64,000 nt of DNA from Chryseobacterium nakagawai. Lineage in GTDB: Bacteria > Bacteroidota > Bacteroidia > Flavobacteriales > Weeksellaceae. How positions within the stretch are numbered: the first letter of the stretch is position 1; each line of letters starts with the position of its first letter. This document shows, piece by piece, positions 43,470-53,390 of the stretch. The notes beneath the pieces are model-generated. The model ran no database searches. It was not told where the DNA came from and worked only from the letters and a program-made list of their open reading frames with translations. Made by a program: the position numbers and the translations under genes. Location of the stretch: assembly GCF_900637665.1 (NCBI RefSeq), contig NZ_LR134386.1, positions 4,890,501 through 4,954,500 of the forward strand. Direction: 5' to 3'.

Positions 43470-44927
43470 TTATTCTGCAATCTTACCCTGTAACTGCATG
43501 GCTCCTGCAACCTGCATTCCTAGGCTAAGGGCAGCAAATCTCATATTTTCTTTACTTACAAAAGCATCTACTATGAAGAAGTCTTCCACTTCTGTATTGG
43601 TAATCAGTCTTAGTTTCAGAATAAATCCTTTTACACTTCCATCCGGCAACAATTCACTCTCTTTAATATCCAGTACCTTACCAATAAAGTCAATACATCC
43701 ATAATCAGGAAGATCCTGGCTTGGTTTATAAGCGGTAAATTCTTCATCAGTCTTCGTACCATCCGGTAAATCAAAACTTTGATGAAGATCTAACACGAAA
43801 ATAATTCCACTCAAATTAATATTTAGCTTATTCTGTGTCTGATATTGAGTTTTGTTTTCTGCATAATCTGTAGGGAAAAACCAAAGTCCGAAAGTATCTC
43901 TTCCAAGACCTCCTACGATAGCTTCATTATTATCCACATTTTCCCATTCACGAATTTCTTTAGTCTCGAAATCAAGAGAGAAGTTGGTTTTTACTTCCGG
44001 ATAAATGGTATTAAAATCTTCAGAGATAATCGTTTTGAATCTTATATCTGCAAATTCTGTATGCTTAGTCTTTTCTTCCGCAAGTATTTCATCTACTCTG
44101 CACAAAGCCATTGTTTCCATCAAATATTGAGAATATTTTTCCTGAGTCTGGAAATTTTGAAAACCAAAAATCCCACCCCACATATTCGCAAGAGAATGAA
44201 CATTTGATTTCTTCATGATAATTCCAGCTTCATTTGTACTTTCCGGGCTTTTGATCTCTTCTCTGTTTGTAAAATAATCTTTACCGTCTACCAGCTGGTT
44301 ATTCATGATCTCATTGTTTTCTTCATGAGAGAATTCAGCAAAGCCTTTGAAAGTAACATTTTCATTCTCGAAAGCATAAGGCAATGCAATATTATTTTGC
44401 TCACCATCATTAAAATGATAAGAAACTGTAATCGCTTTAAGATCTTCCGGGTTTACTGCCAATGCATGGTTACCATCATTATTGAACTGAGAATGATAAA
44501 GAATAGCATACGACTTGATTTTCCCTTCTTTCAACTCGTTTTCAAACTTTTCTTTCATGTTGCTAAGCACGACTTGTGGTGAAAGCCCATAGGTAGGATC
44601 TGTAATCATATAAGCAAATCCTTCTACTTGACCATCTTCTTTTTCAAACGCTGAAATAGGAGCAAAATCTCCTCTTAATTGAAGGGCAATAGAATACACG
44701 ATATAATCACTATAAATCTTGATCTTTTCATATAATTCATTCACCTTTTTCTCTTCCATAGGTTGTGGTGGTACTGGCGTTTCCAATACTGGATCCTGTA
44801 TTACCTCTACCACTTCCTCTATTTTCTCTTCTACTATTTTCTCCTCTGGCATTTCTTGCTGCTGAACCGGAGCACTGACATTTTCCTGTCTGTTGTCTTT
44901 CTTCTTAAAAAAATCAAAGATTCCCAT
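43470..44927 (-). CDS. hypothetical cytoplasmic protein
   Basis: 485 aa from ATG 44927 (MGIFDFFKKKDNRQENVSAP); an upstream ATG at 44981 would add an unlikely stretch. Residues about 12-65 are low complexity, rich in Glu/Val/Pro (EEKIVEEKIEEVVEVIQDPV). The remainder is a globular domain with no recognisable motif. 'FDFFKK' starts are common in proteins of this kind in flavobacteria. Probably monocistronic. Confidence 0.65.
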   Translation of the reverse strand: MGIFDFFKKKDNRQENVSAPVQQQEMPEEKIVEEKIEEVVEVIQDPVLETPVPPQPMEEKKVNELYEKIKIYSDYIVYSIALQLRGDFAPISAFEKEDGQVEGFAYMITDPTYGLSPQVVLSNMKEKFENELKEGKIKSYAILYHSQFNNDGNHALAVNPEDLKAITVSYHFNDGEQNNIALPYAFENENVTFKGFAEFSHEENNEIMNNQLVDGKDYFTNREEIKSPESTNEAGIIMKKSNVHSLANMWGGIFGFQNFQTQEKYSQYLMETMALCRVDEILAEEKTKHTEFADIRFKTIISEDFNTIYPEVKTNFSLDFETKEIREWENVDNNEAIVGGLGRDTFGLWFFPTDYAENKTQYQTQNKLNINLSGIIFVLDLHQSFDLPDGTKTDEEFTAYKPSQDLPDYGCIDFIGKVLDIKESELLPDGSVKGFILKLRLITNTEVEDFFIVDAFVSKENMRFAALSLGMQVAGAMQLQGKIAE

Positions 44928-45044
44928 ATTGTTGTTAAAATTGGCGGTAAATATAATAAAAGCTCGCAATAGGCCCATCATAAAAAAAATGCCATTGTGT
45001 CAGTTTATTATTTGTTATAATGTTATCAAAATAGTTTAAACAAA

Positions 45045-45075
45045 AACTCGGCGGAGCCTTTGGCTCCGCCGAGTT
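45045..45075. terminator. strong GC-rich terminator between convergent-side genes
   Basis: AACTCGGCGGAGCC/GGCTCCGCCGAGTT, perfect 14-bp arms with a TTT loop and T runs on both sides. It ends the S9 peptidase gene on the minus strand. Confidence 0.92.
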
Positions 45076-45079
45076 TATT

Positions 45080-47968
45080 TTAATTAGGTTTATCATCTGT
45101 TAACTCAAACCCCCAATCTTTTCCTTTTTGGGTGGCCGGAATTCCTTTAGTCATCCAGACCGGAGCTTTAGCTCCTTTAAGATAATAATCAAAAAACTGC
45201 TGTTCTCGAATTTGAATATCTTTTCTGTTCTGGCGTTTGATAAGGTTATGATCGTCACCATTATAATTCAGAAGCCATGCCGGTTTTCCGAGACGGCGTA
45301 ATGCTGTAAACATTTCGATTCCCTGATACCATGGCACTGCACCATCCTGATCGTTACTCATAATAGCTACCGGAGTTTTTACTTTATCAATAGCAAAAAG
45401 CGGTGAATTTTTAATATAAAGATCCGGTGCTTCCCATAGATTCTTTCCAAGTCTGCTTTGCGATTTTTCATATTGAAACTGTCTGTTCATTCCTGAACCC
45501 CATCGGATCCCTCCATAGGCAGAAGTCATATTGACTACAGGAGCACCGCTCCAGGCAGCGGCATACATATCAGTATGTGCAATAAGATAAGCTACCTGAT
45601 AACCACCCCAGCTTTGTCCCTGAATTCCTATTTTAGTACCATCTACCCAAGTGTTTTGCTTCAGTTTTTCAACTCCGGAATTAATATATTCCATTGCTGA
45701 TTCACCGGGAAGTCCGTCTGTGTAAGAAATATCAGGTGTGAAAACCAAATATCCGTTGCTCACAAAATAAGAAATATTTAATCTTGAAGGGGTTGGTGAA
45801 GGAGCCACATAACGGTTCAGATTATCAGAAAGTTTTTCATAAAAATAGACAATCATAGGATATTTTTTGTTCGGATTGAAATCTTCCGGCTTGTATAAAA
45901 CTCCTGTAGACGTGTTTCCTTTTGGTGTTGCCCAATGTACCAATTCGTCCGTTCCCCAATTATAAAGGTTTTGTTGCGGATTGGTGTCGCTTATTTTTTG
46001 TTGTTTTGAGAAATCTGATGTTGTAAAAATATTCGGCGAATCTGTATAGGATTCTTTTACTACAATATATTCTTCTGCATTTTTTGCTTTTTGAAGACTA
46101 CGATATCCCCATACCTCTTCCATTTGAATTTTTACAGGATCTGTATTTGACTGGATAGAAGTTTTAAAAATCCCGTTTGCTTTAGTTGTATTATCAAATG
46201 CAGACAAATAGATAGAAGACTTTCGGTTTAGACTCTTAATATCTTTATCTAAATCGTAAGTATCAAATGTTACTTTATTTTTACGTCCAAATCCATTCGT
46301 AATATTTCTTGGTTTCTTTGAGCCGTTCAGGAAAAATTCCCAAAGGTCATAGCGGTCTCTGATAATGACAGACTCATCATTATCCGTCCAGGAAGCAATT
46401 CCGTAAGGGTTTGGAAAATCCGGCATATCAAACTCTTCATCCACAAAAGAAACCGGCAATCCACTAGTAAGAGGCAACGTTTGTTTTGTCTTAACATTAT
46501 AGCTCAACCATTTTCCTTTTTCACTATCAAAAATTACAACGAATTTCCCCAATGGAGAGACAGCAACCGAACCATCTAAGTTTTTAACGATTTCTGTTCT
46601 TTCTCCTGTTTTGTTATCAATCACAAAATAGGTTTTCTTTGTTGAACCTTCCCATTGCGAAGAAATACGATTATTCAAGCTGGTAACTCCCAATGCAAAA
46701 TCAGCATTTCCTTCGTTTACCAATCGTAAAGTATCCAGATCTGCCCCATCAATATTCCTAAAGAAATCAGGTTTCTCTGTTTGCATTACTGCAGCGTAAG
46801 ATTTTTTCAAATCATTTTTCAATTCTTTAAGCTGTACCGTTTGTAGATAATCATCTCTGTAATTCCAGATATCCACCACAGCATGGTCATTCGCAATCAT
46901 TGCGGTATCTTTTGCAATAGGTCTTGGAGCAACACCGAAATACAGTTGCTTTCCATTTTTACTGAATAAAGGTGCACGATTTTCAGAAATTACCCAGTCT
47001 TTTTTCATTTGGGTATTTTGATTGGTGATTAATTCCTGCTTATTTCCTTTAAAATTAAAGTAATACAAATTGTATAGCTTCACTAAATCATTTTGCGCAG
47101 AAGAAGTTCCTACGAATGCCAATTGGCTTCCTATCTCATCAAAAGATAATTGTGAAAAATCACCTTCCATTTCCGAAACTTTAGTTATCGTTCCTTTTTG
47201 CAAATCTACTATCTGTACGGTTTCAAGAGTGTATTTCTTTGGTTTTGATTTATCAGTATCTTTATCTTTTTTATCTTCAGATTTTCCATCCGTTGAATCC
47301 TTTTCCTCTTTTTTATCCTTTTTCTCCTCTGGTTTCTTGGTCACAAAAGCGAGTTGCTTACCATTTTTACTGAACTCATAGCGGATTACATTATCATATG
47401 TCGTACTTTTCCCATCCAAAAGATTTCGCACGACCAATTGCAAAGGTTTTGCATTTTTATCTTCTTCTTTATTTTCATCACCATCTTCTTTATCTGAAGA
47501 CTTATCTTTTGTATCTTCCAGAAGATAGGCCACATAAGAACCCGTTTTTTCAGGAATTTTAAATGTTTTTACATTAGGAATTTTCTCCGTCTGACCATTC
47601 AAAACATCCATTATTGCAAGACTGTCTTTTGTGAGTTTATTCTTTTTAAGCTTTTTATCTTTTACCGCTTTTATATCTTTATACAATGGGCGGATCTGAA
47701 AAACAGCAAATCTGGAATCACCTGTAAAATCAACTTTTGTCCCTCTCTCAAATTTCTTTGAAATTTTATTTTTAATTGAATATAAAAAAAGGTTAGGATT
47801 TCCCTCCTGAACATCTACAGAATAGGCAATCCATTTTCCATCATCTGAGATTTTTCTCGCACCTATATTTTGCCAATTGTCATAGACAGAATGGTCCAAA
47901 GGCTTCTTCTGCCCATACAGACTGCAAGCCATGATGAACAGAATAAAAATTGTACATTTCAACTTCAT
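45080..47968 (-). CDS. S9 family peptidase (prolyl oligopeptidase-like), secreted
   Basis: 962 aa. Signal peptide MKLKCTIFILFIMACSLYGQ. A long beta-propeller-like N-terminal part with Lys/Glu-rich insertion (about 155-245), then the alpha/beta-hydrolase domain: nucleophile Ser in GQSWGGY, Asp in NDQDGAVPW and His in GDDHNLIKR, in the order of DPP IV/prolyl oligopeptidases. It likely cleaves peptides in the periplasm or outside, feeding peptide uptake. Divergent from htpG. Confidence 0.9.
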   Translation of the reverse strand: MKLKCTIFILFIMACSLYGQKKPLDHSVYDNWQNIGARKISDDGKWIAYSVDVQEGNPNLFLYSIKNKISKKFERGTKVDFTGDSRFAVFQIRPLYKDIKAVKDKKLKKNKLTKDSLAIMDVLNGQTEKIPNVKTFKIPEKTGSYVAYLLEDTKDKSSDKEDGDENKEEDKNAKPLQLVVRNLLDGKSTTYDNVIRYEFSKNGKQLAFVTKKPEEKKDKKEEKDSTDGKSEDKKDKDTDKSKPKKYTLETVQIVDLQKGTITKVSEMEGDFSQLSFDEIGSQLAFVGTSSAQNDLVKLYNLYYFNFKGNKQELITNQNTQMKKDWVISENRAPLFSKNGKQLYFGVAPRPIAKDTAMIANDHAVVDIWNYRDDYLQTVQLKELKNDLKKSYAAVMQTEKPDFFRNIDGADLDTLRLVNEGNADFALGVTSLNNRISSQWEGSTKKTYFVIDNKTGERTEIVKNLDGSVAVSPLGKFVVIFDSEKGKWLSYNVKTKQTLPLTSGLPVSFVDEEFDMPDFPNPYGIASWTDNDESVIIRDRYDLWEFFLNGSKKPRNITNGFGRKNKVTFDTYDLDKDIKSLNRKSSIYLSAFDNTTKANGIFKTSIQSNTDPVKIQMEEVWGYRSLQKAKNAEEYIVVKESYTDSPNIFTTSDFSKQQKISDTNPQQNLYNWGTDELVHWATPKGNTSTGVLYKPEDFNPNKKYPMIVYFYEKLSDNLNRYVAPSPTPSRLNISYFVSNGYLVFTPDISYTDGLPGESAMEYINSGVEKLKQNTWVDGTKIGIQGQSWGGYQVAYLIAHTDMYAAAWSGAPVVNMTSAYGGIRWGSGMNRQFQYEKSQSRLGKNLWEAPDLYIKNSPLFAIDKVKTPVAIMSNDQDGAVPWYQGIEMFTALRRLGKPAWLLNYNGDDHNLIKRQNRKDIQIREQQFFDYYLKGAKAPVWMTKGIPATQKGKDWGFELTDDKPN

Positions 47969-48123
47969 TTTTAATTTTTTTTAAAGGATTAAAAATAGGG
48001 TATTTCTTTGACAAATCCATACGATTCTTCAGTTCTATCTATCGAAAAAATGTCATTCTGTCACTTTCTTCCCAATGGTATTTTTTTTGAGAAAGATTTG
48101 AAAATAAAAAAATCTAAAATATT

Positions 48124-50016
48124 ATGACGAAAGGAAATATTAATGTATCGGTGGAAAATATTTTCCCACTTATTAAAAAGTTTCTTTACAGTGACCACGA
48201 AATATTCTTAAGAGAGCTGATTTCTAATGCTACGGATGCTACTTTAAAACTAAAACATTTAACAAGTATTGGTGAAGCAAAGGTAGAATATGGAAATCCT
48301 AAGCTTGAAGTTAAAATTGATAAAGAACAGAAAACGTTACGTATCATCGATCAGGGTATTGGTATGACCGGTGAAGAGGTTGAAAAATACATCAACCAGG
48401 TTGCATTCTCAGGAGCTGAAGAGTTTTTGGAAAAATATAAAGATACCGCAAAGGATTCAGGAATTATCGGACACTTCGGACTTGGGTTCTACTCTGCTTT
48501 CATGGTAGCTGAAAAAGTAGAAATCCTTACCAAATCTTATAAAGACGAACCCGCAGTAAGATGGATCTGCGACGGAAGCCCGGAATTCACCCTTGAAGAA
48601 ACAACTGATAAAACTGATAGAGGAACAGAAATCATTCTTCACATTGCAGAAGATTCTATAGAGTTTTTAGAAGAAGCAAAAATCCGTGAATTGTTATTAA
48701 AGTATAACAAATTCATGCCTGTTCCTATTAAATTCGGAACAAAAACACATACACTTCCTTTACCGGAAGACGCACCGGAAGATGCGGTTGCTGAAACTGA
48801 AGAAGTAGATAATATCATCAACAACCCTACTCCGGCATGGACTATCGCTCCAAGTGATCTGACCAACGAAGATTATATGAAGTTCTACCATGAATTGTAT
48901 CCAATGCAGTTTGAAGAACCTCTATTCCATATTCACCTGAATGTTGATTATCCATTTAACCTTACAGGAGTTTTATTCTTCCCTAAATTAAGCAACAACT
49001 TAAATATTGATAAGGATAAAATCCAGTTATACCAAAATCAGGTATTCGTAACGGATGAAGTAAAAGGGATCGTTCCGGATTTCTTAATGCTTCTAAGAGG
49101 GGTAATTGATTCTCCGGATATTCCGTTGAACGTATCCCGTTCTTATCTTCAGGCAGATGGTGCAGTAAAGAAAATCTCTTCTTACATTACTAAAAAAGTA
49201 GCTGATAAAATGGCTTCTTTAATCAATGAAAACCGTGAAGACTACGAACAAAAATGGAATGATATTAAAGTTGTCATCGAATACGGAGTGGTTACAGAAG
49301 AGAAATTTGCTGAAAAAGCTGATAAATTCACATTATATCCAACAACAGACGGAAAATATTTCCTTTGGAATGAGTTAGTTGATAAAATCACGCCTACTCA
49401 AACTGATAAAGACAACAAGCTTGTAATTCTTTACGCAACCAATGCGGATGAACAGCACAGCTATATTCAGTCTGCAAAGGATAAAGGATATGAAGTCCTG
49501 TTATTAGATTCTCCAATCATTTCCCACGTTATCCAGAAACTGGAAACAACAAAGGAAAATATTTCATTCGCAAGAGTGGATGCAGATCATATCAACAATC
49601 TGATCAAGAAAGATGAGCCCGTTATTTCAAAACTGAATGAAACTGAAAAAGAATCTTTGAAAAAGAATGTAGAAGAAGCCATTCAGGATTCTAAATTCAC
49701 GGTTCAGCTTGAAGACCTTGACAGCAATGATGCTCCATTTACCATTACTCAACCCGAATTCATGAGAAGAATGAAAGAAATGCAGGCAACCGGTGGTGGT
49801 GGCATGTTCGGAATGGGTGGATTCCCGGAAATGTACAACTTAGTTGTAAATTCCAACAGTGAACTTTCTAATCAGATTTTAAAAACCGAGAATACTGAAG
49901 AGAAACAAAGCTTAATCAAATACGCTTTAGATCTTGCTAAACTTTCTCAAAACCTACTGAAAGGAAAAGACCTGACTGATTTTATACAGAGAAGCTATAA
50001 GCAACTTGAAAAATAA
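48124..50016 (+). CDS. htpG: molecular chaperone HtpG (Hsp90)
   Basis: 630 aa. GHKL ATPase motifs: LRELISNATDATLKLK (Asn/Asp), RIIDQGIGMTGEEV, GHFGLGFYSAFMVA and RGTEIILH. The middle and C-terminal domains match HtpG; the tail carries a Gly-rich GGGGMFGMGGFP stretch seen in Bacteroidetes HtpG. It is an ATP-driven protein-folding chaperone. No CIRCE element is seen upstream. A terminator follows. Confidence 0.97.
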   Translation: MTKGNINVSVENIFPLIKKFLYSDHEIFLRELISNATDATLKLKHLTSIGEAKVEYGNPKLEVKIDKEQKTLRIIDQGIGMTGEEVEKYINQVAFSGAEEFLEKYKDTAKDSGIIGHFGLGFYSAFMVAEKVEILTKSYKDEPAVRWICDGSPEFTLEETTDKTDRGTEIILHIAEDSIEFLEEAKIRELLLKYNKFMPVPIKFGTKTHTLPLPEDAPEDAVAETEEVDNIINNPTPAWTIAPSDLTNEDYMKFYHELYPMQFEEPLFHIHLNVDYPFNLTGVLFFPKLSNNLNIDKDKIQLYQNQVFVTDEVKGIVPDFLMLLRGVIDSPDIPLNVSRSYLQADGAVKKISSYITKKVADKMASLINENREDYEQKWNDIKVVIEYGVVTEEKFAEKADKFTLYPTTDGKYFLWNELVDKITPTQTDKDNKLVILYATNADEQHSYIQSAKDKGYEVLLLDSPIISHVIQKLETTKENISFARVDADHINNLIKKDEPVISKLNETEKESLKKNVEEAIQDSKFTVQLEDLDSNDAPFTITQPEFMRRMKEMQATGGGGMFGMGGFPEMYNLVVNSNSELSNQILKTENTEEKQSLIKYALDLAKLSQNLLKGKDLTDFIQRSYKQLEK

Positions 50017-50023
50017 TTTACTT

Positions 50024-50055
50024 AAGACTGTTTCGAATGAAGCAGTCTTTTTTTT
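50024..50055 (+). terminator. terminator after htpG
   Basis: AAGACTG/CAGTCTT stem with a 12-base loop, followed by a run of eight T. Confidence 0.8.
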
Positions 50056-50452
50056 GTATTAAATGTTGGAAAACGCTAAGGCGCAAGTTTTTTTCATACA
50101 GGATACTTTAAGGCGCAAAGATTTTATCTACTATAAAATTGTATAATGCTTAAAAATGCCACGAATGCACGAATAATTTTAATTGCACTTATAACCTATG
50201 TATCTATGTGGTAAAAAATTTGAAACCAAATAGGTACATAGAATATAGTGTTTCATATATGAGCTTTAATAAAAAATTCGAGTGTTCGTAGCAAAAAAAT
50301 AAATGTAATTTTTTTTAAAGATGTGTTTCATCATAAAACTTTTGTGACTATTGTGGTTTATCATCCCACAATAGTGAAACTTCATCAGTATTTTTTCAGT
50401 TTTCTATTGTATACATTGTGCTTTTTTGCCATTTTTGTATAAAATGTAGGTC
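50056..50452. repeat. gene-free region with dispersed intergenic repeat
   Basis: About 400 bp. From about 50096 to 50310 it carries the same ordered motifs as 27316-27510 (TACTTTAAGGCGCAAAGATT, ATAAAATTGTATA, CACGAATGCACGAATA, GCACTTATAAC, TTCGTAGC). Otherwise no gene. Near 50409 TATACATTGTGC lies before the next gene. Confidence 0.55.
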
Positions 50453-50854
50453 ATGCAAAAAGAAAAATTACGTATCATCAGAAAGCAAAAAGGCTATACT
50501 CAGCAGCAGGTAGCTGACTACATCGCTACAGATGTATCTAATTATAGCAGAAAAGAAAGTGGTGATGTAAGAATCGTCCAGGATGAATGGGACAAACTTG
50601 CCCGTTTCTTAGAAGTACCTGTTGAAGATATTTATGAAGATGAGGAAGCTACAGTAGTTGTTAATTATGACCATCCTGTTTTTAATGATAAATCTATTTC
50701 TGCAGGGGCCATCACTAACCAGAATAACTATGATAATATTCCAGGGGCTGTTATTGAAAGTCTGCAAGGATATATTACTATATTAAAAGAAGAAAACGAA
50801 AGGCTTAAAGAGGAACTAAAGAATTCTCAAGCTCCTACAAGAGCTAAGAAATAA
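50453..50854 (+). CDS. XRE family transcriptional regulator
   Basis: 133 aa. N-terminal XRE HTH (LRIIRKQKGYTQQQVADYIA then NYSRKESGDVRI), then an acid linker and a coiled-coil C-terminus (ILKEENERLKEELKN), which may allow oligomers. Similar small regulators are common in Chryseobacterium. The target is unknown. Followed by a hairpin terminator. Confidence 0.8.
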   Translation: MQKEKLRIIRKQKGYTQQQVADYIATDVSNYSRKESGDVRIVQDEWDKLARFLEVPVEDIYEDEEATVVVNYDHPVFNDKSISAGAITNQNNYDNIPGAVIESLQGYITILKEENERLKEELKNSQAPTRAKK

Positions 50855-50883
50855 TGCAGTTTTAAGCTGTAAAAATATTTGTG

Positions 50884-50915
50884 TCACTCATATCAATGAT
50901 ATGAGTGATTTTTTT
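50884..50915 (+). terminator. terminator after the XRE regulator
   Basis: TCACTCATATC/GATATGAGTGA stem with a 3-base loop, then T8. Confidence 0.88.
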
Positions 50916-51376
50916 TACTTATTTTTTCACGCAAAGAATTAGCGATTCGAAAGTTTTATTTTAGAAGACTAAGAGAGTTCAACTTTGTTACTGATTAAGC
51001 TTTATAATTATGCGTTCGCTTAATAAGAATCAATTCCATTGATTCAATCTTTGCTTTCTCAAAATATGGCAGCTTGAAAATAGAAACTTTGCATTATAAT
51101 AGGCACTTATTTTTGACCACGAATGCACAAATCTATTTTGTATCTGATAGTGTTATGAAAAACTTATTATAAAACCTGATTAAACTTAACCACAGATTCC
51201 ACAGATATACACAGATGATTGAGAATAATTTTTTACCCGCCGATCAATACTCAGACAAAAAATCTTTGATTTTTTAACTTAAGTGCTCTTCTCAACATTT
51301 AGTTTGTCACTAAAATAGACTAAAGTGTTTAAAATCTTTTGTGCCTTTTATTGCTTTATAAAAAGTTTAAGCAGCT
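50916..51376. other. gene-free region with degenerate repeat motifs
   Basis: About 460 bp without a convincing gene. CACGAATGCACAAAT (about 51118) resembles the dispersed repeat at 27316 and 50096. AACCACAGATTCCACAGAT with TACACAGATGATT (about 51190-51220) strongly resembles the region just after the DnaA boxes in the array at 24431-25390, but no TGTGGATAA is present. Confidence 0.4.
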
Positions 51377-51673
51377 TTATAGTTCGTTCATTGGGTCCCA
51401 AAATAATTTCTTGAAACCTTTTATTCTTAAGTTTTCTACAGTAATTCCTTCCGCTTCCAACTTCTTCTGGAACTCCGGAACAGATAATGTTCCTGAGCTG
51501 GAAATGACGCGGTGAGCTGGAACATCTTCAGGACAACCTCCCATCGCTTTTCCTACATGGCGGGAATGATTGGGATAACCTACAGCTTTTGCTATAGCTC
51601 CATAGGTAGAAACTTTTCCTTTTGGGATAAGTCTGGCTACTTCGTATACCTGTTGTTTGAAAATTTCGTCCAT
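51377..51673 (-). CDS. alkyltransferase-like protein (ATL), MGMT fold without catalytic Cys
   Basis: 98 aa. MGMT-type DNA-binding domain (IPKGKVSTYGAIAKAVGYPN, then RHVGKAMGG). The alkyl-acceptor motif PCHRV is replaced by PAHRV (Ala53), so alkyl transfer is not possible. Such ATL proteins bind O6-alkylguanine and direct it to nucleotide excision repair. It is small because it lacks the N-terminal MGMT domain. Stands alone on the minus strand. Confidence 0.85.
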   Translation of the reverse strand: MDEIFKQQVYEVARLIPKGKVSTYGAIAKAVGYPNHSRHVGKAMGGCPEDVPAHRVISSSGTLSVPEFQKKLEAEGITVENLRIKGFKKLFWDPMNEL

Positions 51674-51761
51674 ATCTAAAGTCTTATGAAAAATAAGTTG
51701 AGCTTTTGCATCATTTTTGAACGCTTATAGCATTAATGATGTTTCATTAAAAGATAAAGAT

Positions 51762-51908
51762 ATGAAAAAATCACTTTTCCGTTTACTGAATGTAATTAAT
51801 AAAAAGGTTCTTCCGAAGCTGAGTAATAAGGACCCAAACACACTGACAAAAGTTGAAAAGGGAATTCTGGCGTACCGATATTTTGTACTGGTTAATTCGT
51901 TGGATTAA
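51762..51908 (+). CDS. small conserved-type protein
   Basis: 48 aa from ATG 51762 (MKKSLFRLLNVINKKVLPKL). Basic N-terminus followed by KVEKGILAYRYFVLVNSLD. Small proteins of this form (MKKxLFRLLNxIN...) are common in Chryseobacterium and usually unannotated. An upstream ATG at 51717 adds 15 residues and is less likely. Function unknown. Confidence 0.6.
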   Translation: MKKSLFRLLNVINKKVLPKLSNKDPNTLTKVEKGILAYRYFVLVNSLD

Positions 51909-52025
51909 CTTTTATTTTCCCGCGAATAACACAGATTTTCACAGATTCCAATGATGCTTAAATATTGGCTCGCAGATTTTGATGATTACGCAGATTCTGT
52001 GAGATTAAAAAAAATGAAGCCTAAA

Positions 52026-52056
52026 AATAAAAAGCGCTCCCAAAAATGGAAGCGCC
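52026..52056 (-). terminator. terminator of the deoxyhypusine synthase-like gene
   Basis: GCGCTTCC and GGGAGCGC pair (one mismatch) around ATTTTT, followed on the minus strand by TTTTTATTTTTAG. Confidence 0.82.
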
Positions 52057-52085
52057 CTATTGTACTCTCGTAAAGAGTTTATTTC

Positions 52086-53060
52086 TTAAGCATTCTCTAG
52101 AATATAAGAGAACATCAATGGTGCACAGATGGTCGCATCACTTTCAACGATAAATTTCGGTGTAGTGATATCTAATTTACCCCAAGTGATTTTTTCATTT
52201 GGAACTGCTCCTGAATAAGAACCGTAAGATGTAGTAGAGTCAGAGATCTGGCAGAAATAAGACCAGAATGGAATGTCATGCATTTCCATATCCTGATACA
52301 ACATTGGTACTACACAGATAGGGAAATCTCCTGCGATACCTCCACCAATCTGGAAGAACCCAACTCCTTTTCCAGCTGAATTTTTAGTATACCAATCAGC
52401 AAGGTAAGTCATATATTCGATACCTGATTTCATTGTCGTAGCCTTAAGCTCTCCTTTGATACAGTAAGAAGCGAAGATGTTACCCATTGTAGAATCTTCC
52501 CATCCAGGAACTACGATTGGTAAATTAGCTTCTGCTGCAGCAATCATCCAAGAATTTTCTCTAGGAATTTCATAATACTGCTCCAATACTCCTGAAAGAA
52601 TCATTTTATACATGAATTCGTGTGGGAAATATCTTTCTCCTTTAGCTTCGGCATCTTTCCAGATTTCTACGATGTGCTTTTGTAATCTTCTGAAAGCTTC
52701 TTCTTCAGGAATACAAGTATCTGTAACTCTGTTTAGACCTCTCTCTAAAAGATCCCACTCGTCCTGAGCAGTCAAATCTCTGTAATGAGGAACTCTTTCA
52801 TAGTGAGAGTGTGCTACAAGGTTCATTAGATCCTCTTCAAGATTGGCACCTGTACAAGAGATAAAATCTACTTTCCCCTGACGGATCATTTCAGCAAGAA
52901 TCTTTCCTAGCTCAGCAGTAGACATTGCTCCTGCCAAAGTAATCATCATTTTTCCGCCATCTTTAAGATGTGCAACATATCCTTTAGAAGCATCCACCAA
53001 TGCAGCTGCGTTGAAGTGCAGGTAATACTTTTCTATGAATTCAGTTATCGGTTTGCTCAT
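52086..53060 (-). CDS. deoxyhypusine synthase family protein
   Basis: 324 aa from ATG 53060 (MSKPITEFIEKYYLHFNAAA). The pattern GKMMITLAGAMSTAELGKIL, DFISCTGANLEEDLMNLVAH and GVGFFQIGGGIAGDFPICVV belongs to the deoxyhypusine synthase / homospermidine synthase family (NAD-dependent aminobutyl transfer from spermidine). Bacteria have no hypusinated eIF5A, so the substrate is probably another amine. The upstream 16-residue extension from 53108 is unlikely. Codon choice (GTA, AAC, TCT) suggests good expression. Confidence 0.85.
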   Translation of the reverse strand: MSKPITEFIEKYYLHFNAAALVDASKGYVAHLKDGGKMMITLAGAMSTAELGKILAEMIRQGKVDFISCTGANLEEDLMNLVAHSHYERVPHYRDLTAQDEWDLLERGLNRVTDTCIPEEEAFRRLQKHIVEIWKDAEAKGERYFPHEFMYKMILSGVLEQYYEIPRENSWMIAAAEANLPIVVPGWEDSTMGNIFASYCIKGELKATTMKSGIEYMTYLADWYTKNSAGKGVGFFQIGGGIAGDFPICVVPMLYQDMEMHDIPFWSYFCQISDSTTSYGSYSGAVPNEKITWGKLDITTPKFIVESDATICAPLMFSYILENA

Positions 53061-53298
53061 TTTTTTAATTTTTGCAAAGATAAAACTTAAAAACGGAATG
53101 CAGCCCAAGCACTTGAAGAAAGTCTCATAGAGGAGTGATTTTTTATCATTTGTTAAATATTTTAAAGTTGTTTTATAATATTATGAATGATAAAAAGTCT
53201 AATAGAATACAGTAAATAGAGATATAAAATAATAAAAAATGTTTTTTATCCCAAAAAAGTGATAAATTATTTTTTTTCAAAAAGAAAGTATATATTTG
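53061..53298. other. gene-free stretch upstream of the deoxyhypusine synthase-like gene
   Basis: About 240 bp, extremely AT-rich. Contains the promoter box TATATTTG at 53291-53298 (plus strand), which belongs to the next candidate RNA. No coding frame is visible. Confidence 0.4.
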
Positions 53299-53390
53299 TA
53301 TACTAAAAAATAATCCGCTCTGCAAAGCGGACTATTTAAATTAAAAACTCAATGAAGTGATTGTGTACTATTATTCGCAATCACTTTTTA
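53299..53390 (+). ncRNA. candidate small RNA
   Basis: A TATATTTG -7 box (53291-53298) is followed by a short segment with two hairpins: TCCGCT/AGCGGA (53314-53331) and AAGTGATTG/CAATCACTT (53355-53386) followed by TTTTTA. No ORF lies between. The order promoter, hairpin, terminator-like hairpin suggests a ~85-90 nt RNA; no family recognised. Confidence 0.4.

Noticed and set aside
47969..48123. CIRCE or similar heat-shock operator before htpG
   Set aside because: No TTAGCACTC-type inverted repeat; only a weak repeat of TGTCA.
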